Of a stretch of 64,000 nucleotides of DNA, positions 1 to 12,247 are shown piece after piece (position 1 is the first letter of the stretch; the number at the start of each line of letters is the position of its first letter). The notes below the pieces were generated by a model. That model did not search any database. It was given only the letters and a program-made list of their open reading frames with translations, and had not been told where the DNA came from. The position numbers and the translations under genes were made by a program. Source of the DNA: Procambarus clarkii (taxonomy: Eukaryota > Arthropoda > Malacostraca > Decapoda > Cambaridae); assembly GCF_040958095.1 (NCBI RefSeq), contig NC_091175.1:25249742-25313741 (forward strand), read 5' to 3'.

Positions 1-776
1 ATTTTAATAGCCTAAGAATTTTTTTGGGTCAAATTGATTGGAAAGGCTTGGGTATGGGGTATGGGCCGGTCTTGGAGCGAGACATGAACCCAGCGATAGG
101 TGACTTAAATGGGGATTTCGATGTGGATTCAATATATAACTTATTTAAGAATATTCTAAACAAAGCACAGGAACGTAGTATACCATACAAATTGAATAGA
201 TCGAATACTAATGACCCAAAGTGGATAACAAAGAATTTGAAGAACCTTATAGGTAAAAAGAGAGCTTGGTACAAAAGGATTAAAAATGGGGAGGTCACTT
301 TAGAACAGGAATTCGTACAACTGGTTAGAAATGTTAAAAAAGAGATAAGGAAAGCAAAAAGAAACTATGAAGTTCGCATAGCAGGGCAAGCAAAGACAAA
401 TCCTAAAGGGTTTTTTCAGTTATATCGTACCAAGACTAGGGAAAGGATAGGTCCATTAAAAACTGAGACAGGTCAAATAACAGATAGTGATGAAGAGATG
501 AGTAGTATTTTTAATAAATATTTTGTATCTGTATTTACTAAAGAGGAACTTAACAATATGCCTTCAGCTGAACAAGTCTATGTGGGTGGGGACGAGGACA
601 GGTTGACGAGTTTAACAGTTACCAGGGAGGATGTTCTTAAACAAATAGTAAAACTCAAACCAAACAAATCCCCAGGGCCGGATGAAGTGTTTGCCAGGGT
701 GGTTAAAGAATGCAAAGAGGAGCTTTGTGACCCACTGTCAACCATATTTAATAAATCAATAGAGTCAGGCAGAGAA
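1..776 (+). pseudogene. CR1 LINE ORF2 fragment (end of EN to start of RT)
   Basis: The reading frame is open from the window edge and matches, almost residue for residue, the linker between endonuclease and reverse transcriptase of the intact CR1 ORF2 at 16323-19259. It includes the basic segment starting TNDPKWITKN and the RT entry motif KLKPNKSPGPDEV. It stops after FNKSIESGR, where an inverted CR1 tail (agaacataag) begins at about 777. The same copy resumes at about 1402. It is one CR1 copy split by a later insertion, and it is not expected to encode protein. The 5' part lies outside the window. Confidence 0.85.
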
Positions 777-1395
777 CATAAGAACATAAGAACAAAGGTA
801 ACTGCAGAAGGCCTATTGGCCCATACGAGGCAGCTCCTATTCTATAACCACCCAATCCCACTCATATACTTGTCCAACCCGTGCTTGAAACAATCGAGGG
901 ACCCCACCTCCACAATGTTACGCGGCAATTGGTTCCACAAATCAACAACCCTGTTACTGAACCAGTATTTACCCAAGTCTTTCCTAAATCTAAACTTATC
1001 CAATTTATATCCATTGTTTCGTGTTCTGTCCTGTGTTGATACTTTTAATACCCTATTAATATCCCCCCGGTTATGTCCATTCATCCACTTGTAAACCTCT
1101 ATCATGTCACCCCTAACTCTTCGCCTTTCCAGTGAATGCAACTTAAGCTTTGTTAATCTTTCTTCATATGAAAGATTTCTAATTTGGGGAATTAACTTAG
1201 TCATCCTACGCTGGACACGTTCAAGTGAATTTATATCCATTCTATAATATGGCGACCAAAACTGAACTGCATAATCTAAATGGGGCCTAACTAGAGCAAG
1301 ATATAGCTTGAGAACCACACCAGGTGTCTTGTTACTAACGCTGCGATTTATAAATCCAAGTGTCCGATTTGCCTTATTATGTCCGATTTGCCTTA
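777..1395 (-). mobile_element. 5'-truncated CR1 insertion, 3' end only
   Basis: Read on the minus strand this is the last ~200 codons of CR1 ORF2 (frame 842-1318, ending GIGWL-stop), then the conserved 3' UTR (gcctcgtatgggccaatagg) and the octamer tail, which begins at 777. It interrupts the plus-strand copy between ESGR and VPEFWK. The right junction repeats a short piece (gtccgatttgccttatta occurs twice at 1362-1397), suggesting slippage at the 5' truncation. No clear target duplication longer than about 4 bp is visible. It is an ordinary truncated LINE insertion, nested in a sister element. Confidence 0.85.
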
Positions 1396-1401
1396 TTAGA
1401 G

Positions 1402-2822
1402 TAGAGTGCCAGAGTTTTGGAAAGTTGCTAATGTGATACCAGTTTTTAAGAAAGGAGATAGATCACTTGCGTCTAACTATCGACCAATTAGCCTAACGTC
1501 TATTGTGGGAAAGTTACTCGAATCTATAATAGCAAATAAAATTCGTCTTCATCTTGAAAAACATAAATTAATAATTGAGTCGCAACATGGTTTTATAAAT
1601 GGCCGTTCATGTTTAACAAATTTGTTATCTTTTTATTCTAGCATTGTTGAGGCAGTTGATAGTGGTAAGGATTGCGATGTTGTATACCTTGACTTTAGCA
1701 AAGCTTTTGATACAGTGCCACATGAAAGACTGATTAAAAAGATAGAGTCTCATGGTATTGGGGGTGCTATATTAAGCTGGATTAGGGCATGGCTATACCA
1801 AAGGAAACAGAGTTAGTATAAATGGAATCAAGTCAGAGTGGGAAAATGTTGTAAGTGGAGTGCCTCAAGGCTCTGTCCTGGGACCTCTGTTGTTTATAAT
1901 ATATATAAATGATTTAGATTCAGGTTTGAGTAGCAACATTTGCAAATTTGCCGATGATACGAAAATCGGTAGGGAAATTAATTCGGAGGAGGACTCACTA
2001 TCACTTCAAGTTGATCTAGATAGGGTTTTGAAATGGTCAAAGGATTGGCAGATGCAGTTTAATGCTGATAAATGTAAAGTTCTGAGGTTAGGTAATGATG
2101 ATAGAGTTACAAGATACGAGCTGGATGGTGTTGTGATTGCGAAGTCGGATTGCGAAAGGGATCTGGGAGTTATGATTAGTAAGAATTTAAAACAAAAGGA
2201 TCAATGCATAAATGTTCGTAATAAGGCAAATCGGACACTTGGATTTATTAATCGCAGTGTTAGTAACAAGACACCTGGTGTGGTTCTCAAGCTATATCTT
2301 GCTCTAGTTAGGCCCCATTTAGATTATGCAGTTCAGTTTTGGTCGCCATATTATAGAATGGATATAAATTCACTTGAACGTGTCCAGCGTAGGATGACCA
2401 AGTTAATTCCCCAAATTAGAAATCTTTCATATGAAGAAAGATTAACAAAGCTTAAGTTGCATTCACTGGAAAGGCGAAGAGTTAGGGGTGACATGATAGA
2501 GGTTTACAAGTGGATGAATGGACATAACCGGGGGGATATTAATAGGGTATTAAAAGTATCAACACAGGACAGAACACGAAACAATGGGTATAAATTGGAT
2601 AAGTTTAGATTTAGGAAAGACTTGGGTAAATACTGGTTCAGTAACAGGGTTGTTGATTTGTGGAACCAATTGCCGCGTAACATTGTGGAGGTGGGGTCCC
2701 TCGATTGTTTCAAGCACGGGTTGGACAAGTATATGAGTGGGATTGGGTGGTTATAGAATAGGAGCTGCCTCGTATGGGCCAATAGGCCTTCTGCAGTTAC
2801 CTTTGTTCTTATGTTCTTATCG
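1402..2822 (+). pseudogene. CR1 LINE RT domain and 3' end (continuation of the split copy)
   Basis: It continues the copy at 1-776 with the RT palm: VYLDFSKAFDTVPHER (motif A), VPQGSVLGPLLF (motif B) and KFADDTKIG (motif C, FADD). It ends at the GIGWL stop (2756), the short 3' UTR and (TTCTTATG)n. Two bases are missing at about 1811 (gaaacagagtta against gaaacagagagtta in the intact copy), so the frame shifts after LYQRKQ. The element is therefore dead even apart from the nested insertion. The tail abuts a minus-strand CR1 piece at about 2821. Confidence 0.88.
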
Positions 2823-3660
2823 CAATCCTTACCACTATCAACTGCCTCAACAATGCTAGAATAAAAAGATAACAAATTTGTTAAACATGAACGGCCATTT
2901 ATAAAACCATGTTGCGACTCAATTATTAATTTATGTTTTTCAAGATGAAGACGAATTTTATTTGCTATTATAGATTCGAGTAACTTTCCCACAATAGACG
3001 TTAGGCTAATTGGTTGATAGTTAGACGCAAGTGATCTATCTCCTTTCTTAAAAACTGGTATCTCATTAGCAACTTTCCAAAACTCTGGCACTCTGCCTGA
3101 CTCTATTGATTTATTAAATATGGTTGACAGTGGGTCACAAAGCTCCTCTTTGCATTCTTTAAGCACCCTAGCAAACACTTCATCCGGCCCTGGGGATTTG
3201 TTTGGTTTGAGTTTTACTATTTGTTTAAGAACATCCTCCCTGGTAACTGCTAAACTCGTCAACCTGTCCTCGTCCCCACCCACATAGACTTGTTCGGCTG
3301 AAGGCATATTGTTAAGTTCCTCTTTAGTAAATACAGATACAAAATATTTATTAAAAATACTACTCATCTCTTCATCACTATCTGTTATTTGACCTGTCTC
3401 AGTTTTTAATGGACCTATCCTTTCCCTAGTCTTAGTACGATATAACTGAAAAAACCCTTTAGGATTTGTCTTTGCTTGCCCTGCTATGCAAACTTCATAG
3501 TTTCTTTTTGCTTTCCTTATCTCTTTTTTAACATTTCTAACCAGTTGTACGAATTCCTGTTCTAAAGTGACCTCCCCATTTTTAATCCTTTTGTACCAAG
3601 CTCTCTTTTTACCTATAAGGTTCTTCAAATTCTTTGTTATCCACTTTGGGTCATTAGTAC
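2821..3660 (-). pseudogene. CR1 ORF2 fragment (EN-RT linker and early RT)
   Basis: On the minus strand this runs from TNDPKWITKN to VDSGKDCD, just before RT motif A. Both ends are cut: one by the tail of the plus-strand copy ending at 2820, the other by an isolated CR1 tail at 3661. It has scattered substitutions against the intact copy (for example VANEIPVF for VANVIPVF, NYQPISL for NYRPISL). It is a remnant without catalytic motifs. Its frame appears to run into the neighbour's tail only because the two abut. Confidence 0.82.
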
Positions 3661-3767
3661 ATAAGAACATAAGAACAAAGGTAACTGCAGAAGGCCTATT
3701 GGCCCATACGAGGCAGCTCCTATTCTATAATTTAAAACTTATTCTATAATTTAAAACTAAAGAATTT
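3661..3767 (-). mobile_element. CR1 3' terminal scrap and duplicated filler
   Basis: About 65 bp of the CR1 3' UTR and octamer tail on the minus strand (agaacataag to gaggcagctcc). It is followed by an A/T-rich filler in which 'tattctataatttaaaact' occurs twice. It is probably a severely 5'-truncated insertion with slippage at its 5' junction. Confidence 0.7.
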
Positions 3768-4408
3768 AAAACAAAAGGATCAATGCATAAATGTTCGTAA
3801 TAAGGCAAATCGGACACTTGGATTTATTAATCGCAGCGTTAGTAACAAGACACCTGGTGTGGTTCTCAAGCTATATCTTGCTCTAGTTAGGCCCCATTTA
3901 GATTATGCAGTTCAGTTTTGGTCGCCATATTATAGAATGGATATAAATTCACTTGAACGTGTCCAGCGTAGGATGACTAAGTTAATTCCCCAAATTAGAA
4001 ATCTTTCATATGAAGAAAGATTAACAAAGCTTAAGTTGCATTCACTGGAAAGGCGAAGAGTTAGGGGTGACATGATAGAGGTTTACAAGTGGATGAATGG
4101 ACATAACCGGGGGGATATTAATAGGGTATTAAAAGTATCAACACAGGACAGAACACGAAACAATGGATATAAATTGGATAAGTTTAGATTTAGGAAAGAC
4201 TTGGGTAAATACTGGTTCAGTAACAGGGTTGTTGATTTGTGGAACCAATTGCCGCGTAACATTGTGGAGGTGGGGTCCCTCGATTGTTTCAAGCACGAGT
4301 TGGACAAGTATATGAGTGGGATTGGGTGGTTATAGAATAGGAGCTGCCTTGTATGGGCCAATAGGCCTTCTGCAGTTACCTTTGTTCTTATGTTCTTATG
4401 TTCTTATA
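3768..4408 (+). mobile_element. 5'-truncated CR1 copy (last ~190 codons, 3' UTR, tail)
   Basis: It starts in the KNLKQKDQCINV segment of ORF2 and runs in an uninterrupted frame to the GIGWL stop (4335). It ends with the 3' UTR and about three TTCTTATG octamers (4380-4408). The frame is intact but has no catalytic part. The octamer tail abuts a minus-strand CR1 copy that begins inside its own 3' UTR at 4409. Confidence 0.87.
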
Positions 4409-7400
4409 ACCACCCAATCCCACTCATATACTTGTCCAACCCGTGCTTGAAACAATCGAGGGACCCCACCTCCACAATGTTACGCGGCAATTGGTTCCAC
4501 AAATCAACAACCCTGTTACTGAACCAGTATTTACCCAAGTCTTTCCTAAATCTAAACTTATCCAATTTATATCCATTGTTTCGTGTTCTGTCCTGTGTTG
4601 ATACTTTTAATACCCTATTAATATCCCCCCGGTTATGTCCATTCATCCACTTGTAAACCTCTATCATGTCACCCCTAACTCTTCGCCTTTCCAGTGAATG
4701 CAACTTAAGCTTTGTTAATCTTTCTTCATATGAAAGATTTCTAATTTGGGGAATTAACTTAGTCATCCTACGCTGGACACGTTCAAGTGAATTTATATCC
4801 ATTCTATAATATGGCGACCAAAACTGAACTGCATAATCTAAATGGGGCCTAACTAGAGCAAGATATAGCTTGAGAACCACACCAGGTGTCTTGTTACTAA
4901 CGCTGCGATTAATAAATCCAAGTGTCCGATTTGCCTTATTACGAACATTTATGCATTGATCCTTTTGTTTTAAATTCTTACTAATCATAACTCCCAGATC
5001 CCTTTCGCAATCCGACTTCGCAATCACAACACCATCTAGCTCGTATCTTGTAACTCTATCATCATTACCTAACCTCAGAACTTTACATTTATCAGCATTA
5101 AACTGCATCTGCCAATCCTTTGACCATTTCAAAACCCTATCTAGATCAACTTGAAGTGTGGGAACCGACCTGTGAGATTTATATTTATTTAATTTATATG
5201 AATTTATATTTACGTTAATTTGTATACTTCGATAGCAATTTGTATAATGATAAGTGGACTGTATTTCTGCAATAATCTCTTAATCTCACAAATCGATCCT
5301 CTACACATTAGGGGGGGTTAAATTAATATATATGCAGCCAATCAAACTACAGAAATAGACTACATACTATTAAACATTGAAGAGGTTCCTTATCTTATAG
5401 TACAGCAGGTTAGTCCACCAGGTATAACTAGGGTGTAGACACCAAATTATCCTCTTTGAGGTAGCTTCCATATCACCCAGTAACTGGTGCACAAATCTTG
5501 CTTCCTCGTCTTGACCTGTCAAAAGTGCGCTAGCTGTGAAGCCAGATACCTATATATGACAAGTATATCAGAGAAAACAGTACATGGAACATGAAGACCT
5601 GGCTTAATTACCTTTAGTTTGAGGCGATTTCGCGATCTAACCGGGTCACCCTATATCCTGACATTAATGGCCATAAATGAATGATAAACGGGTTTCGGAT
5701 AGACTTAACTTGAATTGTAGACATCGTGTTGGAGATGGTACCTTTGGTTTCCATAACACTACGTCCAAGTAAATTAACAGGAGCCGAATTTGCTCCTATG
5801 TGAGCCTCTGGTCTCAATATAAACAATGGCTGTTTAACACTCCATTCTATTGACGTTACTGGCCGACATTGTCCAGAATGATAGGAGCCGAATTTGCTCC
5901 ACACGTCTCGGAGGTGACACAACAATGGCTGCCCTCCTTCCTCACTCACGCCTGGCCTACTTTGTCCAGATTTCAGAAAGTGATAGAAGGGTCACATTTA
6001 CTCTACTTTAATATTGATAATTAAGTTAATTTATATAAGATGTTTTTATGATGGTAAAGTCCAAAGACTAATGTATTTAAGAATAATTCCCACCGTAATA
6101 GGTGGTGAATTATAATAGTATGTGGTGATGATATCCCGTTTTCTATAGACGGTAATTCCACTACAAGTTACGTTTTCTATGGTTAACTTGTTGGTAACAC
6201 AGCTCTTATCTGTCTGTATGATATATTAAATGCTGTCGGATTTTCCGACATGAAGTGATAGTGAGTCCTCCTCCGAATTAATTTCCCTACCGATTTTCGT
6301 ATCATCGGCAAATTTGCAAATGTTGCTACTCAAACCTGAATCTAAATCATTTATATATATTATAAACAACAGAGGTCCCAGGACAGAGCCTTGAGGCACT
6401 CCACTTACAACATTTTCCCACTCTGACTTGATTCCATTTATACTAACTCTCTGTTTCCTTTGGTATAGCCATGCCCTAATCCAGCTTAATATAGCACCCC
6501 CAATACCATGAGACTCTATCTTTTTAATCAGTCTTTCATGTGGCACTGTATCAAAAGCTTTGCTAAAGTCAAGGTATACAACATCGCAATCCTTACCACT
6601 ATCAACTGCCTCAACAATGCTAGAATAAAAAGATAACAAATTTGTTAAACATGAACGGCCATTTATAAAACCATGTTGCGACTCAATTATTAATTTATGT
6701 TTTTCAAGATGAAGACGAATTTTATTTGCTATTATAGATTCGAGTAACTTTCCCACAATAGACGTTAGGCTAATTGGTCGATAGTTAGACGCAAGTGATC
6801 TATCTCCTTTCTTAAAAACTGGTATCACATTAGCAACTTTCCAAAACTCTGGCACTCTGCCTGACTCTATTGATTTATTAAATATGGTTGACAGTGGGTC
6901 ACAAAGCTCCTCTTTGCATTCTTTAAGCACCCTGGCAAACACTTCATCCGGCCCTGGGGATTTGTTTGGTTTGAGTTTTACTATTTGTTTAAGAACATCC
7001 TCCCTGGTAACTGCTAAACTCGTCAACCTGTCCTCGTCCCCACCCACATAGACTTGTTCGGCTGAAGGCATATTGTTAAGTTCCTCTTTGGTAAATACAG
7101 ATACAAAATATTTATTAAAAATACTACTCATCTCCATCACTATCTGTTATTTGACCTGTCTCAGTTTTTAATGGACCTATCCTTTCCCTAGTCTTAGTAC
7201 GATATAACTGAAAAAAACCTTTAGGATTTGTCTTTGCTTGCCCTGCTATGCGAACTTCATAGTTTCTTTTTGCTTTCCTTATCTCTTTTTTAACATTTCT
7301 AACCAGTTGTACGAATTCCTGTTCTAAAGTGACCTCCCCATTTTTAATCCTTTTGTACCAAGCTCTCTTTTTACCTATAAGGTTCTTCAAATTCTTTGTT

Positions 7401-8299
7401 ATCCACTTTGGGTCATTAGTATTCGATCTATTCAATTTGTATGGTATACTACGTTCCTGTGCTTTGTTTAGAATATTCTTAAATAAGTTATATATTGAAT
7501 CCACATCGAAATCCCCATTTAAGTCACCTATCGCTGGGTTCATGTCTCGCTCCAAGACCGGCCCACACCCCATACCCAAGACTTTCCAATCAATTTGACC
7601 CAAAAAATTTCTTAGGCTATTAAAATCAGCTTTTCGAAAATCTGGCACTTTAACAGAATTTTCTCCTACTGGTCTATTCCATTCTATGCTAAATCTGATT
7701 TCTTTGTGATCACTGCTCCCTAGCTCACTCCCTATTTCGATGTCATTAATTTGCGTTTCCCTGTTAGTTAACACTAAATCTAAAATATTATTTTCCCGTG
7801 TTGGTTCCTTAATGTGTTGCGTAAGAAAGCAATCGTCAATTAATTCTAGAAAATCTTCTGCTTCACTATTCCCTGTTTTGTTCAACCAGTTTATTCCGCT
7901 AAAATTAAAGTCACCCATGACATAAATACTGTTAGATCTAGATGCTCTAGATATTTCATCCCATAGATGCTTTGCTTCCATTCTGTCTAAATTTGGTGGC
8001 CTATATATTACTCCTATTATAATATTATTAGCTTTTTCGTTTAATTCAATCCAAATAGTTTCTGTGTGTGGCTCTGTTTTGATTCCCTCTTTGAGACTAC
8101 ATTTCAAATTGTCCCTAACATATATGGCTACTCCACCTCCTCGTCTAATATATCTATCTGTGTGAAATAGTTTAAATCCATATATTTGATATTCAGCTAA
8201 TAGTTCTCTATTTTCTACATTCATCCACGTTTCGGTAAGTGCAATAATATCTATTTTTTCTGTGCAGACAAGAGCATTTAATTCGTTAATTTTATTTCT
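4409..8299 (-). mobile_element. CR1 copy with EN, RT and an internal solo LTR (copy A of the duplicated block)
   Basis: The minus-strand CR1 ORF2 is present from early EN (the frame ending at 8224 covers TETWMNVENREL) to the stop near 4435. It is split by an LTR-like insert at 5157-6250. EN keeps TETW, GDFNFSG and GSSDHKE. RT keeps LDFSKAFDT, PQGSVLGP and FADD. A 2-bp deletion at about 7133 (catctccatcac against catctcttcatcac in the intact copy) breaks the frame between EN and RT. The same deletion and the same LTR recur 7919 bp downstream, so this is one event later duplicated. The last ~60 bp of the 3' end and the tail are missing. The 5' end is cut at 'aagaaataaaatt'. Confidence 0.87.
5157..6250. 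mobile_element. Solo LTR-like insertion (1094 bp, 5-bp TSD)
   Basis: It interrupts the CR1 RT domain. It begins TGTGGGAACC and ends TTTTCCGACA, a TGT...ACA terminus with imperfect inverted ends (TGTGGGAA against TGTCGGAA). It is flanked by TGAAG at 5152-5156 and 6251-6255. Removing one TGAAG and the insert restores the CR1 sequence exactly. A 5-bp target duplication and TG..CA ends are typical of LTR retrotransposons (Gypsy or BEL/Pao). The 111-codon minus frame at 5614-5949 has no recognisable domain. DNA at 31997 onward starts in a similar way, so a related LTR may lie there. Confidence 0.8.
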
Positions 8300-8321
8300 T
8301 AATTTTAATTTCTAATTTTAT
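8300..8321. other. A/T-rich junction filler between two CR1 copies
   Basis: About 22 bp (ttttaatttctaattttattt) separate the 5' truncation of the minus-strand copy from the 5' truncation of the plus-strand copy. The two elements are therefore head to head. No target duplication can be recognised. Confidence 0.5.
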
Positions 8322-8327
8322 TTCCTG

Positions 8328-9155
8328 GTGACTCTAGTGGGAGCCCTGAGGACAGAGTTGGACTCTCTGCGGGAGGAGGTGCGTCAGCTTAAAAAACAAC
8401 GAGAAGTAACGAAGGAGGAGACCAGCAGTAAAGGGACCTCGTCTTGGAGAGTTGCGAAAGACAGGGGCCTTAAGAAGACTTTGATAAAGCCGCCTTCAAA
8501 CGCCATAGCAACTTCAAATTCATTTGACGTTTTGGAGGACGAGTGCTGTGGAGAGACTGTGGATCGCGCAAATGGGAAAGCAACGAAGAGAAAGGAAGCG
8601 CAGGCCCCTCAGAAAGTAAAGGAAGTACCTAAGCAAACATTAGTTGTGGGAGATTCCCAGATAAGGTATTTGGATAGAACGTTTTGTGCTAGAGATAGGG
8701 GGAACAGGTTAAGGGTTTGCTATCCCGGAGCTGGCATTGGTGATATTATAAACAACATGAATAATATTATGGCTGGTAATGGGAACAATCCCATTATTTG
8801 CATTAGCGTGGGAGGAAATGATGTTGGTCGAGTCAGGAGTGAGGAACTGATTCAGAGGTATAAAACAGCCATAGAGTTAGTTAGGAGCAAGGGAGGAATC
8901 CCGATCATATGTGGCATTCTTCCAAGAAAGGGAGTGGGAAATGAATGGATATCGAGGGCACTTGGTGTCAATTGCCGGCTGGAAAGATATTGCAAATCAA
9001 ATGCAATATCTTTCATAGACAACTGGGAACACTTCTATGGAAGAAATGAAATGTATGCTCGTGATGGGGTGCATCTATCGAGAGCTGGGGTTGTTGCTGT
9101 TGCGAACTCGCTAGAAGAAGTGGTTAGAGGTGTTTGTTTGGGTTTAAACTGTTAG
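8328..9155 (+). CDS. CR1 ORF1 protein with coiled coil and SGNH/GDSL-esterase domain (5' partial)
   Basis: The open frame has 275 codons, but the first codon at 8328 is GTG inside a truncated 5' end, so the natural start is upstream and absent. The N-terminal ~30 residues are heptad-like (LRTELDSLREEVRQLKKQ), a probable coiled coil. From about residue 105 there is an SGNH hydrolase fold: GDS (107-109, nucleophile Ser), GGND (162-165) and DGVH (246-249, Asp/His). Esterase domains are known in ORF1 of CR1-like LINEs, where a role in RNP or membrane/lipid interaction has been proposed but not settled. All catalytic positions are intact. The stop TAG lies 11 bp before the ORF2 ATG (9167), in a different frame. 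Confidence 0.85.
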   Translation: MTLVGALRTELDSLREEVRQLKKQREVTKEETSSKGTSSWRVAKDRGLKKTLIKPPSNAIATSNSFDVLEDECCGETVDRANGKATKRKEAQAPQKVKEVPKQTLVVGDSQIRYLDRTFCARDRGNRLRVCYPGAGIGDIINNMNNIMAGNGNNPIICISVGGNDVGRVRSEELIQRYKTAIELVRSKGGIPIICGILPRKGVGNEWISRALGVNCRLERYCKSNAISFIDNWEHFYGRNEMYARDGVHLSRAGVVAVANSLEEVVRGVCLGLNC

Positions 9156-9166
9156 TAGATAGAGGT

Positions 9167-12141
9167 ATGGGAATTGATTTGGAGGAAGGAGGTAATAAAA
9201 GTATGTGTTTGTGGGAGAAAGGAATTGGCAAAACGATCAGGGAAAGAGAAGGTCCGCAAAATAACAATTCACTTAGGGTATATTACACTAACAGTAGAAG
9301 TCTAAGAAATAAAATTAACGAATTAAATGCTCTTGTCTGCACAGAAAAAATAGATATTATTGCACTTACCGAAACGTGGATGAATGTAGAAAATAGAGAA
9401 CTATTAGCTGAATATCAAATATATGGATTTAAACTATTTCACACAGATAGATATATTAGACGAGGAGGTGGAGTAGCCATATATGTTAGGGACAATTTGA
9501 AATGTAGTCTCAAAGAGGGAATCAAAACAGAGCCACACACAGAAACTATTTGGATTGAATTAAACGAAAAAGCTAATAATATTATAATAGGAGTAATATA
9601 TAGGCCACCAAATTTAGACAGAATGGAAGCAAAGCATCTATGGGATGAAATATCTAGAGCATCTAGATCTAACAGTATTTATGTCATGGGTGACTTTAAT
9701 TTTAGCGGAATAAACTGGTTGAACAAAACAGGGAATAGTGAAGCAGAAGATTTTCTAGAATTAATTGACGATTGCTTTCTTACGCAACACATTAAGGAAC
9801 CAACACGGGAAAATAACATTTTAGATTTAGTGTTAACTAACAGGGAAACGCAAATTAATGACATCGAAATAGGGAGTGAGCTAGGGAGCAGTGATCACAA
9901 AGAAATCAGATTTAGCATAGAATGGAATAGACCAGTAGGAGAAAATTCTGTTAAAGTGCCAGATTTTCGAAAAGCTGATTTTAATAGCCTAAGAAATTTT
10001 TTGGGTCAAATTGATTGGAAAGGCTTGGGTATGGGGTGTGGGCCGGTCTTGGAGCGAGACATGAACCCGGCGATAGGTGACTTAAATGGGGATTTCGATG
10101 TGGATTCAATATATAACTTATTTAAGAATATTCTAAACAAAGCACAGGAACGTAGTATACCATACAAATTGAATAGATCGTATACTAATGACCCAAAGTG
10201 GATAACAAAGAATTTGAAGAAAATATAGGTAAAATAGGTAATTTATATTTAAATAGAAAATTTATAGGTAAAAAGAGAGCTTGGTACAAAAGGATTAAAA
10301 ATGGGGAGGTCACTTTAGAACAGGAATTCGTACAACTGGTTAGAAATGTTAAAAAAGAGATAAGGAAAGCAAAAAGAAACTATGAAGTTCGCATAGCAGG
10401 GCAAGCAAAGACAAATCCTAAAGGGTTTTTTCAGTTATATCGTACTAAGACTAGGGAAAGGATAGGTCCATTAAAAACTGAGACAGGTCAAATAACAGAT
10501 AGTGATGAAGAGATGAGTAGTATTTTTAATAAATATTTTGTATCTGTATTTACTAAAGAGGAACTTAACAATATGCCTTCAGCCGAACAAGTCTATGTGG
10601 GTGGGGACGAGGACAGGTTGACGAGTTTAGCAGTTACCAGGGAGGATGTTCTTAAACAAATAGTAAAACTCAAACCAAACAAATCCCTAGGGCCGGATGA
10701 AGTGTTTGCTAGGGTGCTTAAAGAATGCAAAGAGGAGCTTTGTGACCCACTGTCAACCATATTTAATAAATCAATAGAGTCAGGCAGAGTGCCAGAGTTT
10801 TGGAAAGTTGCTAATGTGATACCAGTTTTTAAGAAAGGAGATAGATCACTTGCGTCTAATTATCGACCAATTAGCCTAACGTCTATTGTGGGAAAGTTAC
10901 TCGAATCTATAATAGCAAATAAAATTCGTCTTCATCTTGAAAAACATAAATTAATAATTGAGTCGCAACATGGTTTTATAAATGGCCGTTCATGTTTAAC
11001 AAATTTGTTATCTTTTTATTCTAGCATTGTTGAGGCAGTTGATAGTGGTAAGGATTGCGATGTTGTATACCTTGACTTTAGCAAAGCTTTTGATACAGTG
11101 CCACATGAAAGACTGATTAAAAAAATAGAGTCTCATGGTATTGGGGGTGCTATATTAAGCTGGATTAGGGCATGGCTATACCAAAGGAAACAGAGAGTTA
11201 GTATAAATGGAATCAAGTCAGAGTGGGAAAATGATGTAAGTGGAGTGCCTCAAGGCTCTGTCCTGGGACCTCTGTTGTTTATAATATATATAAATGATTT
11301 AGATTCAGGTTTGAGTAGCAACATTTGCAAATTTGCCGATGATACGAAAATCGGTAGGGAAATTAATTCGGAGGAGGACTCACTATCACTTCAAGTTGAT
11401 CTAGATAGGGTTTTGAAATGGTCAAAGGATTGGCAGATGCAGTTTAATGCTGATAAATGTAAAGTTCTGAGGTTAGGTAATGATGATAGAGTTACAAGAT
11501 ACGAGCTAGATGGTGTTGTGATTGCGAAGTCGGATTGCGAAAGGGATCTGGGAGTTATGATTAGTAAGAATTTAAAACAAAAGGATCAATGCATAAATGT
11601 TCGTAATAAGGCAAATCGGACACTTGGATTTATTAATCGCAGCGTTAGTAACAAGACACCTGGTGTGGTTCTCAAGCTATATCTTGCTCTAGTTAGGCCC
11701 CATTTAGATTATGCAGTTCAGTTTTGGTCGCCATATTATAGAATGGATATAAATTCACTTGAACGTGTCCAGCGTAGGATGACTAAGTTAATTCCCCAAA
11801 TTAGAAATCTTTCATATGAAGAAAGATTAACAAAGCTTAAGTTGCATTCACTGGAAAGGCGAAGAGTTAGGGGTGACATGATAGAGGTTTACAAGTGGAT
11901 GAATGGACATAACCGGGGGGATATTAATAGGGTATTAAAAGTATCAACACAGGACAGAACACGAAACAATGGATATAAATTGGATAAGTTTAGATTTAGG
12001 AAAGACTTGGGTAAATACTGGTTCAGTAACAGGGTTGTTGATTTGTGGAACCAATTGCCGCGTAACATTGTGGAGGTGGGGTCCCTCGATTGTTTCAAGC
12101 ACGGGTTGGACAAGTATATGAGTGGGATTGGGTGGTTATAG
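9167..12141 (+). pseudogene. CR1 ORF2 (EN-RT), frameshifted
   Basis: ATG at 9167 (MGIDLEEGG) is the first Met after the ORF1 stop. The EN domain (YYTNSRSLR, TETWMN, GDFNFSG, GSSDHKE) is intact. At about 10218 a 38-bp insertion, partly a duplication of 'ataggtaaaa', gives a stop at 10226-10228. The frame then continues separately (open from 10198 to 12141) with complete RT: motif A VYLDFSKAFDT, motif B PQGSVLGP, motif C KFADD, and the C-terminal region ending GIGWL. Apart from this lesion it is close to the intact copy at 16323-19259. That suggests a single recent inactivating event, or an assembly error. Confidence 0.87.
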
Positions 12142-12211
12142 AATAGGAGCTGCCTCGTATGGGCTAATAGGCCTTCTGCAGTTACCTTTGTTCTTATGTT
12201 CTTATGTTCTT

Positions 12212-12247
12212 ACTTAGGGTATATTACACTAACAGTAGAAGTCTAAG
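12212..12247 (+). repeat. 36-bp CR1 ORF2 5' scrap, inverted repeat of 16217-16252
   Basis: acttagggtatattacac...gtctaag equals the CR1 sequence around the LRVYYTNSRS codons. It lies directly between the tail of the plus copy (ending 12211) and the tail of a minus copy (12248 on). The reverse complement of the same 36 bp forms the 5' end of that minus copy at 16217-16252, and there it again abuts a CR1 tail. The 'tail+acttaggg' junction therefore exists twice in opposite orientation. Confidence 0.75.

Larger units (their letters stand above)
8322..12211 (+). mobile_element. Nearly complete CR1 LINE with ORF1 and ORF2, octamer tail
   Basis: It carries ORF1 (esterase), an 11-bp gap, ORF2 (EN-RT), the 3' UTR and three TTCTTATG octamers ending at 12211. 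The 5' UTR and the ORF1 start are missing: the element begins at cctggtgactctag. The CR1 clade is assigned from the SGNH-type ORF1, the EN-RT ORF2 without RNase H, and an octameric 3' repeat instead of poly(A), all known CR1 traits. ORF2 is broken once (see the separate entry), so the copy is not autonomous. Confidence 0.9.

Noticed and set aside
29..298. Repeated short antisense ORFs across CR1 copies (for example starting MTSPFLILL)
   Set aside because: They are shadows of the ORF2 linker on the opposite strand, present wherever that linker is.
5614..5949. 111-codon ORF inside the solo LTR (also 13533-13868)
   Set aside because: No domain, and it is located in an LTR. Identity of the two copies only reflects the block duplication.
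12212..12247. Target-site duplication of the minus CR1 copy
   Set aside because: The two 36-bp copies are inverted, not direct, and one belongs to the element itself.
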